DNA from: JABMPJ01 sp964345005
Lineage (GTDB): Bacteria; Verrucomicrobiota; Kiritimatiellia; UBA8416; JABMPJ01
NCBI GenBank assembly: GCA_964345005.1
Contig: CAYFPQ010000001.1
Location: 62,001-126,000 of the forward strand
Direction: 5' to 3'
DNA: 64,000 bases
Shown piece after piece: positions 24,966 to 34,700 of the stretch. Below the pieces are notes generated by a model. It was given only the letters and a program-made list of their open reading frames with translations. It searched no databases and was not told the DNA's origin. Within the stretch, counting starts at the first letter, position 1, and every line of letters begins with the position of its first letter. Both the position numbers and the translations under genes were made by a program.

Positions 24966-25784
24966 GTGCGTATACTTACTGGCCGCCCCCTCAGGTTTTC
25001 ACTATTGGTGTTCTTAATCGCATTTCTGTGCACGCTGACGGGCTGCGACGACAGTTCGTCCTCCCCCTCCTCCTCGGCGCCGGCGAATGTCTCCTCAACA
25101 TTTACCGGGCAAGCCGTGTCTTGTACCCCGGTGCTTGATCCACCAACAGGCCAGCACGGTCACGAGCTGACTGTGAACGGGGACGTCGTGCGCTTCCTCC
25201 TCTTCATCCCGAGGCAATACGCGGAGCAAGATGCATGGCCGCTTATCCTGTTCCTGCACGGATCCGGCGAGCGGGGAACCAACGTTGACAGTATCAAGAA
25301 GCATGGGACACCGAGGTATGTGGACAGTAACCCGAGTTTCCCCTTCATCGTGGTGTCCCCACAATTGCCGACATCGCTCAGCCGTTGGGAGACCTCTGCA
25401 TTGGCTGACCTGCTGGATGAGGTGGTCTGTCGCTATGCGGTTGACGTCAACCGCATTTACGTTACAGGGCTGAGCATGGGAGGGATTGGCACTTGGGCAA
25501 TGGCCATCAGCTACCCGGACAAGATTGCGGCGATCGCACCGGTGAGTGGCTGGGGCTTCCCGGACGAGGCCGCAACCATCCGCCATATTCCCGCATGGGT
25601 TTTTCATGGTAGCGATGACACGGCGGTTCCCTTACGGCGTGCCCAGGAGATGGTGGACGCTTTGCGGGCAGTGGGAGGCAACGTGACGTTTACGGTCTAC
25701 CCGGGCCTGGACCATTCCGACACATGGCCGCCAACCTACGAAGCATCAGCTCTGTATGACTGGTTCCTGGGCTGGTCGCTCTGA
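24966..25784 (+). CDS. Lipoprotein alpha/beta hydrolase (esterase-like)
   Basis: The 272-residue product has a lipoprotein signal peptide ending LTGC followed by a Ser-rich linker, so it should be membrane anchored. The hydrolase domain shows LILFLHGSGERG (oxyanion loop), the nucleophile elbow GLSMGG, the acid region FHGSDDTAVP and the histidine in GLDHSDTW. This is the layout of PHB-depolymerase-like and feruloyl-esterase-like enzymes; the substrate is unknown. The start is GTG 24966 with AGAAGGGA upstream. The HAD gene follows after nine bases, so the two are probably co-transcribed. Confidence 0.85.
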   Translation: MRILTGRPLRFSLLVFLIAFLCTLTGCDDSSSSPSSSAPANVSSTFTGQAVSCTPVLDPPTGQHGHELTVNGDVVRFLLFIPRQYAEQDAWPLILFLHGSGERGTNVDSIKKHGTPRYVDSNPSFPFIVVSPQLPTSLSRWETSALADLLDEVVCRYAVDVNRIYVTGLSMGGIGTWAMAISYPDKIAAIAPVSGWGFPDEAATIRHIPAWVFHGSDDTAVPLRRAQEMVDALRAVGGNVTFTVYPGLDHSDTWPPTYEASALYDWFLGWSL

Positions 25785-25793
25785 GGGTGATGC

Positions 25794-26429
25794 GTGAAAG
25801 CCTCTGAATATACCGACGTGGTGTGGGATTGGAACGGCACGCTGCTCGACGACGCCTGGCTTTGCCGCGATATCATGAACGAGCAGCTCGTGTCACGGGG
25901 GCTTCCCGCGCTCAGTATGGAGCGCTACGGCGCCATCTTCGGTTTCCCTGTTAAGACCTACTATGAGCGGGCCGGGTTCGACTTCTCGGCTGAACCATTC
26001 GAGAAACCGGCCCGCGAGTTCATCGCTGTCTACGAGGCGCGCCGCCACGAGGCGGGCCTTCGCGACGGAGCAGTCGAGATGTTGAAACGGTTGCGGGAAG
26101 CGGGGATTCGGCAGCACCTGCTTTCGGCCTATTCGCATGACTCCCTCAGCACGATCGTGGCGGCTCATGGACTGACCAGTTTCTTCACGACGCTTGCCGG
26201 CATCCCGGATGTGTTTGCGGCCAGCAAGCTTCAGAGAGGCCTTGAACTGGCGGCCGCCATTGCGGGACCGAATCACCGTGCGCTGTTGATCGGCGACACG
26301 GACCATGACCGCGAGGTCGCCGCGGAAATGGGTATCGACTGTGTCTTGATTCCTGCCGGACATCAATCACTCGAACGGCTGCAGGCTTGCGGTGTTCCCG
26401 TTCTTAACTCGCTGGAGGATCTGTTCTGA
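25794..26429 (+). CDS. HAD-family phosphatase, phosphoglycolate-phosphatase-like
   Basis: The 211-residue protein has HAD motif I as VVWDWNGTLLDDAW (the first Asp is the nucleophile, the second is replaced by Asn in DWNGT, as in several phosphatases), motif II near LLSAYSH, and motif III/IV as IGDTDHDREVAAEMGIDCVL. A helical cap lies between motif I and II. It dephosphorylates a small metabolite in the cytosol; phosphoglycolate is a guess based on family. The start is GTG 25794 with GAGGGTG upstream. Confidence 0.85.
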   Translation: MKASEYTDVVWDWNGTLLDDAWLCRDIMNEQLVSRGLPALSMERYGAIFGFPVKTYYERAGFDFSAEPFEKPAREFIAVYEARRHEAGLRDGAVEMLKRLREAGIRQHLLSAYSHDSLSTIVAAHGLTSFFTTLAGIPDVFAASKLQRGLELAAAIAGPNHRALLIGDTDHDREVAAEMGIDCVLIPAGHQSLERLQACGVPVLNSLEDLF

Positions 26430-26452
26430 AACCGCTTGTCTACAGCCCAATA

Positions 26453-26511
26453 TTGTGACATTGTGCAAGATACTTGACGATTACAGTCTCTCTGGGTACA
26501 TTTTGTGACAT
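26453..26511 (+). promoter_or_regulatory. Promoter of the fic gene flanked by two TTGTGACAT repeats
   Basis: TTGACG (26474-26479), a 17-base spacer and TACATT (26497-26502) form a good sigma-70 promoter. The nonamer TTGTGACAT occurs at 26453-26461, before the -35 box, and at 26503-26511, directly after the -10 box, exactly 50 bases apart, on the same helix face. They look like operators, possibly for the DNA-binding N-terminus of the product itself. Confidence 0.6.
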
Positions 26512-26534
26512 CATTTGGTCTTGGGGACTGTATT

Positions 26535-27998
26535 GTGAAGAAAAATCTACCGGAAATCGTCTTTTCATCGTCCGACAGCACCCGCTCCAAGCAGATAAGC
26601 CGGCTTGTGCAGGCGGGCCGCCTGCTAAAGATTGCGCCCAGAGTCTACACATCCAACCTCTCTGACACAGCCGACCGAATTGTGCAGCGCAACCTCTACC
26701 CGATCCTCGGGCACCGGTTCCCTGGAGCCTTGATCAGCCATAGATCAGCTCTTGAGGGGCGCCCCACCGATACAGGCGAGATCTTCCTTACCTATTCCTA
26801 TACCAGGCAGATTGGGCTGCCGGGTGTTCGCGTTCATCTGTTGAAAGGGACCGGGCCGACCTCGGACGATCTACCTTTCATGAACGGACTGTTCATCTCG
26901 TCGCGCCCGCGGGCATTGCTCGAGAACCTGCAGACGGCCCGCAGCCGGATAGGTGCCCCCAAGACACTCGGGAGAGCGGAGATTGAGCGGCGGCTGGACC
27001 GTATTTGTCAGGCGCAAGGGGAGCAGGCTCTCAACACCATCCGCGATGCAGCTCGAAAGCTCTCGACGGAGCTTGGAATGGAGGCGCAATACAAAGCGCT
27101 GGACGGCATGATCGGTGCGATTCTGCGAACACGTCCCGCAGCGTCGCTTCTTTTGCCCGAAGCACGAGCCCGGTCCATGGGGTTTCCTTACGATGCCATG
27201 CGCCTGGACATCTTCAACGCTCTTTTCTCAGCACTCATGCAGGCCGATCTTCCCGTGCGCAGGGAGACGCGCCGGTCGAACGCCGAAACGCAGCACCTGG
27301 CGTTCTTCGAGGCTTACTTCTCGAACTACATCGAGGGTACGGAGTTCGAGATCGACGAGGCATACGGGATCATTTTCGAAAACAAGATCCCCGGCAATCG
27401 ACCGGAGGATGCGTACGATGTGATGGGCACGTTTCGCGTGGCGGTTGCGCTGGATGCAGAGTCGGGCCCTCCGGCATCTTTCGGTGATTTCGTTCAGCAG
27501 CTACAGTCTCGGCATCATGATGTCATGGAAGCGCGCCCCGACAGGTTTCCCGGCGAATTCAAGCTGGAGGTGAACCGCGCCGGACGAACGGTTTTCGTCG
27601 AGCCTGAACTCGTGCAGGGAACCCTGCTGAAGGGATTCGAGATGTTGGCTGCTGTCGAACCAGGATTGCCGCGCGCAATCCTGATCATGTTCCTGGTCGC
27701 CGAGGTCCACCCTTTTCTGGACGGCAACGGACGTCTGGCACGTCTCATGATGAATGCCGAGCTGGTGCAGGCAGGGCTCAGCCGCATCATTCTGCCTACC
27801 GTCTTTCGAGACGACTATCTTCTCGCGTTGCGCGCTCTCTCTCGTTCGCATAATCCAGATCCGCTCTTGAAGGCGATGGATTATCTCCAGGAGTACACCA
27901 GTCGCCTCCCCATGTTCTCCTACCCGGAAGCGATGCGCGCTCTGACAGGCAGCAACGCTTTCGCCGAGCCCGAAACGGCACGCCTGAGGATGCTGTAG
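26535..27998 (+). CDS. Fic-family AMP transferase with AbiEi-like N-terminal domain
   Basis: Fic enzymes transfer AMP or related groups from nucleotides to target proteins. The 487-residue product (GTG 26535, GGGGA seven bases upstream) has the complete catalytic motif HPFLDGNGRLAR at residues 392-403 and the class II self-inhibition motif SNYIEG at 263-268. Residues 1-130 look like the winged-helix start of AbiEi-type antitoxins (SKQISRLVQAGRLLKIAPRVYTS). Toxin-like and antitoxin-like parts would thus be in one chain, and the N-terminus may repress its own promoter. An alternative GTG at 26505 would overlap the operator. It is intact. Confidence 0.85.
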   Translation: MKKNLPEIVFSSSDSTRSKQISRLVQAGRLLKIAPRVYTSNLSDTADRIVQRNLYPILGHRFPGALISHRSALEGRPTDTGEIFLTYSYTRQIGLPGVRVHLLKGTGPTSDDLPFMNGLFISSRPRALLENLQTARSRIGAPKTLGRAEIERRLDRICQAQGEQALNTIRDAARKLSTELGMEAQYKALDGMIGAILRTRPAASLLLPEARARSMGFPYDAMRLDIFNALFSALMQADLPVRRETRRSNAETQHLAFFEAYFSNYIEGTEFEIDEAYGIIFENKIPGNRPEDAYDVMGTFRVAVALDAESGPPASFGDFVQQLQSRHHDVMEARPDRFPGEFKLEVNRAGRTVFVEPELVQGTLLKGFEMLAAVEPGLPRAILIMFLVAEVHPFLDGNGRLARLMMNAELVQAGLSRIILPTVFRDDYLLALRALSRSHNPDPLLKAMDYLQEYTSRLPMFSYPEAMRALTGSNAFAEPETARLRML

Positions 27999-28082
27999 AA
28001 CGCGATCCACCATTCAGGCTGAAACTCAGGAGCGTCTTCTACGCTCGCCCATGCCTAACTTGTTTGGCATTGTCCTTTCTCA

Positions 28083-29105
28083 ATGAAGCCGCTCATCTAC
28101 AGCTTGAACCCGTCGGAGCTTGAGGCGATTTGTGCCGAGCTCGACCAGCCTCGGTTTCGCGCCGGACAGATATGGCGCTGGCTGTATGTGCAGCGCGTAT
28201 CGGACTGGGCGGGGATGCGCAACATCCCCGGCGAACTGCGCACCGCGCTGGCAGACATGTTTGCGCTGCCGGCGGCGGAAGCGCTCGAGATCCAGGGACG
28301 GGAGAACGAGACGCGCAAGCTGCTTATTGGTCTTGAGGACGGAGAGTGTGTGGAGGCGGTTATGATCCCCGCGGCCGACCGCCGAACGCTCTGTCTGTCT
28401 TCACAGGTCGGCTGCCGCTTCCATTGCACGTTTTGCGCCAGTGGACAGGGCGGGTTCCAGCGTCAACTCAGCAGCGGGGAGATTGTGCAACAGGTGATCC
28501 TCGCCTCGCGCCTCTGGGGCGAGCGTCCCACGCATGTTGTCTACATGGGGGTGGGGGAGCCGTTCGATAACTACGATGAGGTCCTGAAGTCGGTCCGAAT
28601 ACTGAACGACGCCGATGGTCTCGGTATCGGCGCGCGCCGCATCACGATCAGCACATGCGGCGTGGTACCCGGCATCGCGCGACTGGCCGGGGAGTCCATC
28701 CAGATTGAACTGTCAGTTTCACTGCATGCGCCGAACGATGCGGTCCGCTCTGTGCTAATGCCGGTCAATAAGACCTGGCCAATGGCGACCTTACTCGAGA
28801 CATGCCATGCGTATGCGAAGCAAACGCGCCGTATCGTCACATTCGAGTACACGCTCATCGGAGGAGTCAACGACAGCGAGAATCACGCCCGCGAACTGGC
28901 TACACGCCTTGAGGGGCTCCCCTGTCGCGTCAACCTTATCCCGCTGAGTGATGTGCCCGAGTTCGATGGAAGACCGTCGTCGCCCGCGGTAGCCGATCTC
29001 TTCATCCGGACGCTCGCCGCCCGCCATATCAACGCCACGTTACGTGCTTCCAAGGGGTCTCGTCTGAAGGCGGCTTGCGGTCAGCTCCGGTCTCAACACC
29101 GCTAG
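28083..29105 (+). CDS. rlmN: 23S rRNA/tRNA adenine-C2 methyltransferase
   Basis: RlmN is a radical SAM enzyme that methylates A2503 of 23S rRNA and A37 of some tRNAs. The 340-residue protein has the cluster motif Cys111-x3-Cys115-x2-Cys118 in CRFHCTFCAS, the phrase VYMGVGEPFDNYDEV and the methyl-carrying Cys332 in AACGQL near the C-terminus. The full set of conserved residues is present. It is convergent with thiI; the two stop codons overlap within CTAG at 29102-29105. Confidence 0.96.
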   Translation: MKPLIYSLNPSELEAICAELDQPRFRAGQIWRWLYVQRVSDWAGMRNIPGELRTALADMFALPAAEALEIQGRENETRKLLIGLEDGECVEAVMIPAADRRTLCLSSQVGCRFHCTFCASGQGGFQRQLSSGEIVQQVILASRLWGERPTHVVYMGVGEPFDNYDEVLKSVRILNDADGLGIGARRITISTCGVVPGIARLAGESIQIELSVSLHAPNDAVRSVLMPVNKTWPMATLLETCHAYAKQTRRIVTFEYTLIGGVNDSENHARELATRLEGLPCRVNLIPLSDVPEFDGRPSSPAVADLFIRTLAARHINATLRASKGSRLKAACGQLRSQHR

Positions 29106-30277
29106 TGTTGTGTGATGCATTCGGCGGCTTCGATGGCCTGTTGTTCCAGTGCAGCAACATCGAGATTTGCCTCGTCCGCCTCCATGTTCGCGATCTTCGC
29201 ACGCGTTTCCGGGTGCTTGGGCAGGAAGACCGAACAGCAGTCCTGTGCCTCTTCGATACTGGTCTCGTAGGTCCCGATCTGGCGGGCGACACCGATGATC
29301 TGGACCTTATCCATGCAGAGGAGAGGACGATAGACGGGGGCTGCCACCGTTGTGTCGACGGCCCGCAGGTTCTCAAGTGTCTGGGAGGCCACCTGTCCAA
29401 TGTTCTCCCCGGTCACCAATCCGAGGCAGCGGTGCTTGCGCATGAGTCTTTCAGCAATGCGGTACATGAAGCGGCGGTAGAGCACCACGCGGTTACGCGG
29501 TTCACAGCGGTCCCGAATGGCCACTTGAATGTTCGAGAAGGGCACGGCCGTCAAAGTGGACTTGCCCTGATAATGGGCGAGTTGTTTGGCGAGTCGTTCG
29601 ACCTTGTCGAACGCACCACGCCCCAGAAAAGTGCGGTTTTCGAAGAATACATGGTGTGTCTTGCAGCCGCGTCGAATCATCTGCCATGCTGCGACGGGGC
29701 TGTCGATACCCCCGCTCAGAAGGCACATCACATTGCCGCCCGTGCCCACCGGCAGTCCGCCCACGCCCGGCTCGACGACCAGGTAGACCGCCGCGAAGTC
29801 GCCGTGTATCTCGATATGCAGGTTCAGTTCCGGGTCGGTGAGATTGACCGAGAGCAGACCGTCTGGACTGTTGCCGAGAATGTGAGCACCCAATTCCCGG
29901 CTGACCTCCTCGCTGCGCATCGGGTAACGTTTGTCAGCGCGGCGGGTCGACACCCGGAACCGTGCCGGGCTCTCGCCCGACCACGCGGCGCGAAAGGTCT
30001 CCAGTCCCTGTTCCTTCAGTGTGTCGATGTTGTTCGGGCAACGGCGGGCAAGGCTGAAGCTCTGGATGCCCGGTAAGAGTTGCAGCTCGCCCCGAATCTT
30101 CTCGCGATGAGCGGGGGCGTCATCGATCCAGAGGCGACCGTGTGTCCGCGTAACGGCGGGAGCACCGCACGAGGCCAGGCGCCGCTTGATATCGCGTACC
30201 AGCGCCTGCTCGAAAAACGCGCGATTGCCGCCCTTCAGCGCAATCTCCGCGTAACGCACTATCCAGATGTTTGTCAT
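29102..30277 (-). CDS. thiI: tRNA 4-thiouridine synthetase ThiI, short form
   Basis: ThiI adenylates U8 of tRNA and inserts sulfur; it can also serve thiamine synthesis. I chose ATG 30277, giving 391 residues that begin NIWIVRYAEIALKGGNR. A THUMP domain spans about 45-150 and the PP-loop SGGIDSP starts at residue 188. The chain ends after the AEQDCC-like motif EEAQDCCSVFLPKHP and lacks the C-terminal rhodanese domain of Escherichia coli ThiI, as in most bacteria outside the gammaproteobacteria. The cysteine desulfurase encoded just upstream on the same strand is the likely sulfur donor. Confidence 0.94.
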   Translation of the reverse strand: MTNIWIVRYAEIALKGGNRAFFEQALVRDIKRRLASCGAPAVTRTHGRLWIDDAPAHREKIRGELQLLPGIQSFSLARRCPNNIDTLKEQGLETFRAAWSGESPARFRVSTRRADKRYPMRSEEVSRELGAHILGNSPDGLLSVNLTDPELNLHIEIHGDFAAVYLVVEPGVGGLPVGTGGNVMCLLSGGIDSPVAAWQMIRRGCKTHHVFFENRTFLGRGAFDKVERLAKQLAHYQGKSTLTAVPFSNIQVAIRDRCEPRNRVVLYRRFMYRIAERLMRKHRCLGLVTGENIGQVASQTLENLRAVDTTVAAPVYRPLLCMDKVQIIGVARQIGTYETSIEEAQDCCSVFLPKHPETRAKIANMEADEANLDVAALEQQAIEAAECITQH

Positions 30278-30289
30278 AGGGGAAGAGAG

Positions 30290-30323
30290 TAACCGCGAAA
30301 GAGCGCAAAGAACACAAAGAAGG
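30290..30323. repeat. Period-9 repeat upstream of thiI
   Basis: Units CGCGAAAGA, GCGCAAAGA and ACACAAAGA follow with a 9-base period. It is a close relative of 8303-8337 before fabH. Here it lies just upstream of the thiI start on the other strand. Confidence 0.75.
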
Positions 30324-30360
30324 ATCACTGTGCTGATAACCCCCGATCCTCTGCAATCGG

Positions 30361-30446
30361 CGGCTCGCTGGGGACAGCTCGCCCTACCTCACCATCGGTT
30401 GAGATGCACCCATGATCAGGTAGGGCGAGCTGTCCCCAGCGAGCCG
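30361..30446. repeat. TAGGGC-type palindrome, perfect 29-base arms
   Basis: The arm at 30361-30389 is perfectly complementary to the arm at 30418-30446, with a 28-base centre. The left arm is identical to the copies at 13374-13402 and 16830-16858. It lies between the cysteine desulfurase stop and thiI, so it is transcribed if the two genes share a message. Confidence 0.92.
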
Positions 30447-30466
30447 GGGTTCAACAGGGGTGATGA

Positions 30467-31588
30467 TCAAGCACTGAAAAAACGTTTCAGCTCGCGCCAT
30501 TGCTCGACGAGTGCTCGCCACGCAGCGTCGAGCTGGGCCTGGTCTTGGCCGGGAAACGTGCTCCAGCGCACTGTGCACCGACTGGCTTTAGCATCCATTC
30601 CCAGTGCCTTGTTGATGGGCGAGAGACTCTTCTTGGCGGAACTGCAGGCGCTTCCCGTCCCGAGAAAGATCCCCTTCTCCTCGAGGTGGTGCTGCAGCAC
30701 TTCCCCTTCAACCGGTGCCACGTTGAGCATGGTGATGCAGGGAGAATAGGTGCCCTCCGGCGATTGTATTGGCTGCGGTACTCCCCCATCGTCGATTGGC
30801 TCGAATGCGTAGGGCTCGGCTTGCTGTTCGGAAATCACATTCAGCGCGTTGCAGAAAGCTCGAATCAATGGAACTGCTACCGTGCCGGGGCGCCAGCCCC
30901 TTTCCTGCCCGCCGCCCCGTGTCAATGGCACAAACTTCAGCGAGGGCCTCAGCACCATGCCTCCAATCCCGACCGGGGCGCCGATCTTGTGTCCCGCGAA
31001 TGTGAATACGGCCAGGTGAGTCATGTCCGGCGGAGGCAGCTTGCCAAGGCCTTGGGCTCCGTCGACCAGGACGCAGACATTTGGGTTACGGACAACGGCC
31101 TCGGCAGCAATCTCTGCTACTGGCTGCACAAAACCGGCTTCATTATTGACCCACTCGATGACGACAACATCCGGTACTGGCAGATGCGCAAGTGACCCGG
31201 TGTCAACAGCGCCGCCGCCGTCGAGAGGCATTGGGACGATCTGCCACGAGTCGTCGAGGGCGTTCACCGGTCCGGCAAGACTCGGGTGTGTTGTAGCCGA
31301 GTTCCAGAGAACGCCGCCAGCCGCAAACTGGCCGCAGCAGGCATGAATACCGATGTTGTTGGACTCTGTACCACCGGAGGTGAAGATCACTTCGTCAGGA
31401 TCGCATCCCAGGTACCTCGCAACCTGTTTGCGACATGCATCCAGCGCCTTGCGGGCCGTCAGCCCCAGCTCGTAACGTGTCCCCGCGTTCCAGCCCAGCT
31501 CCTGCAAATCGCGCGCCAACTGGTCAGCAACTTCGGCGCAGACCGGTGATGTGGCTGCATGGTCGAGATACGTGATTTCCTCTGGCAT
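30467..31588 (-). CDS. Cysteine desulfurase, NifS/IscS-like
   Basis: This PLP enzyme takes sulfur from cysteine and hands it on as persulfide. The 373-residue protein starts EEITYLDHAATSPVC, has the PLP lysine in FAGHKIGAPVG and the persulfide cysteine in GSACSSAKKSLSP. ATG 31588 is chosen because it fits the family start; an upstream ATG at 31615 adds nine residues. It is followed on the same strand by thiI after a palindromic spacer, a pairing known from many bacteria (NifZ/IscS with ThiI), so the main job is probably tRNA thiolation. No iscU or other cluster gene is nearby. Confidence 0.92.
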   Translation of the reverse strand: MPEEITYLDHAATSPVCAEVADQLARDLQELGWNAGTRYELGLTARKALDACRKQVARYLGCDPDEVIFTSGGTESNNIGIHACCGQFAAGGVLWNSATTHPSLAGPVNALDDSWQIVPMPLDGGGAVDTGSLAHLPVPDVVVIEWVNNEAGFVQPVAEIAAEAVVRNPNVCVLVDGAQGLGKLPPPDMTHLAVFTFAGHKIGAPVGIGGMVLRPSLKFVPLTRGGGQERGWRPGTVAVPLIRAFCNALNVISEQQAEPYAFEPIDDGGVPQPIQSPEGTYSPCITMLNVAPVEGEVLQHHLEEKGIFLGTGSACSSAKKSLSPINKALGMDAKASRCTVRWSTFPGQDQAQLDAAWRALVEQWRELKRFFSA

Positions 31589-31670
31589 GGAGAGAAGTAT
31601 GACACACCCCTCCAAGTCCGTGAACCGTTTTCAGATTCAGCATACCGGGTTGCGATCTTCGATTCTCTGG

Positions 31671-31706
31671 TTGGGTATTGGATATTGGGTTCCCTTTCGC
31701 TATAAC
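31671..31706 (+). promoter_or_regulatory. Heptad repeat that contains a possible promoter of the glucan fusion gene
   Basis: Heptads TTGGGTA, TTGGATA, TTGGGTT run from 31671. The middle unit offers TTGGAT (31678-31683) as a -35 box, followed after 17 bases by TATAAC (31701-31706). Transcription would then start about at ATG 31713, giving a leaderless message. No ribosome site precedes this ATG. Confidence 0.4.
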
Positions 31707-31712
31707 ACCGCC

Positions 31713-34700
31713 ATGCCAGTCGCCCAAACTCCAAGAGCTGGATCACGATTTCGCCTCTTTCGCGGCGATACGGTCACGTTCACGCTGACGTGTCACCCGG
31801 GCTGCGAAGGGGCTGCGTACCTGCGTACGAATATCGGTTGGGCGGCCGTTCGCCGGCAGGAGATCATATCGTTCGTAGAAGAACAGACTCCCGTTCTCGA
31901 CCGCGACTGGCACGATGTACCGATGCGGCAGGTGGGGTCGAACCGCTGGGAACTGTCTCTTGGTTTATGCGAGGTCGGGCGGTTCGAAGCAAAACCATAC
32001 CTGCTGCCGGGTCCCGGCCAGCAGCCGGTGTGGGACCATGGCGAGAATGTCGTCATTAAGGTTGAGCCGGCCGAGACGGTCTGCGGCAACTCGGTCTACA
32101 GCGCGTTCGTGCGCCAGTTCGGCCCGAACCGCACGTCAGGGGCTGTGTCCGAGGAACAGGACGCGGCGGCCGCGACACTGGACAAGGATGGGTTCACAGT
32201 CATTCCGCGTTCCGGTACCTTCCGCGAGTTGATCCAGGAGCTCGACCATATCATCGGTACGCTGGGTTTTCGAACACTTCACCTCTTGCCGGTTCATCCT
32301 GTGCCCACGACCTACGCGCGGATGGGACGGTTCGGGAGTCCGTTCGCACCGCTCGACTTCATGGATGTGGATCCGGCGATGGCCGAGTTCGATCGACGCA
32401 CCACGCCGCTTGACCAATACATCGAGTTGATCGATGCGATCCATGCGCGCGGCGGACGCCTGCTCATGGATATTCCAGCCAACCACACCGGCTGGGCATC
32501 TCACCTGCAGAACGAGCATCCGGAATGGTTTGCCCGCCACCATGACAGCAGCTTCCGCTCTCCCGGGGCGTGGGGCGTTACGTGGGAAGACCTTTCGGAG
32601 CTGGACTATGGGACAGGAAAGGCGCTGTGGGAGGCCATGGCAGATGTGTTCCTGCGCTGGTGTCGTCTTGGCGTCGACGGTTTCCGCTGCGATGCCGGCT
32701 ATATGGTGCCCTACGACGTGTGGAACTACATCATCTCCAGAGTTCGTGCGCAGTTCCCCGACACAATCTTCCTGTTGGAGGGACTCGGTGGACCGCGGGC
32801 AGCGACCGAACAGCTTCTCGATGGCGCCAACATGAACTGGGCCTACTCCGAGCTGTTTCAGAGCTACTCGTCTCGCCAGGTGGAGGCGGAAGTCATGGGC
32901 GGGGCACGGATGGCCGATACGCGCGGGCTGATGGTGCATTACGCTGAGACGCACGACAACACCCGCATGGCCGCCAGCTCCCCGGCCTATTCCCGCATGC
33001 GTACTGCCTTGACGGCCCTGACCTCAACAGAGGGTGCGTTCGGCATCACGGCAGGTGTCGAGTGGTTTGCCACTGAACGCGTCGATGTGCATGGAGCCCC
33101 ATCGCTCAACTGGGGAAGCAGTGAAAACCAGGTGACGGAAGTGGGACGCCTCAACGGGCTCCTGGCCACGCATCCGGCCTTTGGCCCGGGCACCGAATTC
33201 GAGTGGGTTTCCCAAGCTGACGGGCACACCGTGGCTGTGCTGCGGAGTCGTCGGGATGGCGAGTGCGTCCTGGTGCTTGCGAATCTGGACTGCGACCACC
33301 AGCGCCACGTCCAGTGGGCGCGCACGCGTTTTGAGGTGGACGGAGACGTGGTCGACCTGCTCTCGGGCCACACCGTGGTACCGGCAGAAGAGGGCAACCA
33401 CTACCGCATAACGCTTGAACCAGCCGCCGTCCTCTGTCTTGGATGTGAGCAGGCCGCGAACGGTCCCGCAGACGAGCCGGCTGCCGTCCTTCGGCAGCGC
33501 GCACGCGCGGCTGTCCTCGAGCTGTATACCACGATCACCGGCTGCGGCGATGTGGGTGATCTCGATCTGGACGATGCGACAAGCTGCTATCTGGCCGATC
33601 CGGTAGCCTACTGGCGGACGCTCTCGCCGTATGGTTCGTTTGCACTGACGACATGGCAGTGGCCACAGGACCTCTCCCGCGATGTCATGTGGCCGGATGG
33701 GCACGCGCTGCTTGTGCAGTGTGAACACCCGTTCCGGATCGACCTGGCGGAGGGTGGGGCGGTTACCTATCGCGCCCGCAGCTTTGAAATCGAGAGGGGT
33801 CACGTGGTACTGATTCCGCCGCGCGCGACTCCCGACGACCATGCCATCCGCCGTGCCGTGCTGTATCTCCGCGTGCACGACCCGAAAGGAACACAGCGTG
33901 GGGAGGACACCCTTCTGCTTCTCCCTTCCGCCAGCCTGGCGCCGGCAACGACCGTGGACGGGGCCGTGGCGGTTGAACGTCGCTGCTACGCGCTCTGCAC
34001 GAACGGCCGGGGCGCGATGGCGCAGGTGCGAGGCGCCTGGGGCGAACTCGAAAGCCAGTACGATGCGCTTCTTGCGGGGAACTGTCATCCCGGCTACCCG
34101 GTCGATCGGCAGGTGATGCTCACGCGTTGTCGTGTGTGGGTGGTCTACCAGGGCTACTACCAGGAATTGGGCCGTACCTGTTTGCGCTCGTTCGGGCAGC
34201 AGCCGGATGGCGAAGTGCGGTGGCGGTTCGATGTTCCGGTGGGGCGAGGGAAGGTTATGGCGCTTGACGTTGCGTTGCGGATGTTGCGCGGGGAGAACGC
34301 CGTTGAGCTGGTATTTTCCCGGATCGAAGAAGCGTGGGGCGAGGGTGTGTTGTCCGGAGATGAGCCCGTACGCCTGGTCATCAGGCCGGACGTTGAGGAT
34401 CGCATCAACCATGGCAAGACCAAGGCGTTTGCCGGGCCGGAAGCTCACTGGCCGCAAGCAGTCGAACGTACGAGAGAGGGTTTCCTGTTCCGGCCGGACA
34501 AACAGCGCGCCCTGCGCGTAGCCGTGTCGGAAGGACGCTTCCAGTGGGAGCCCGAGTGGACTTACATGGTTCATCATCAGCACGAAGCCGACCGGGGGCT
34601 TGATGCCGTTTCCGATCTGTTCAGTCCTGGGTATCTGGACTGCGAACTGACCGGAGGCGAGTCGACGATGCTTCGGGCGTCGATCGAGGGCCCGAAGCGT

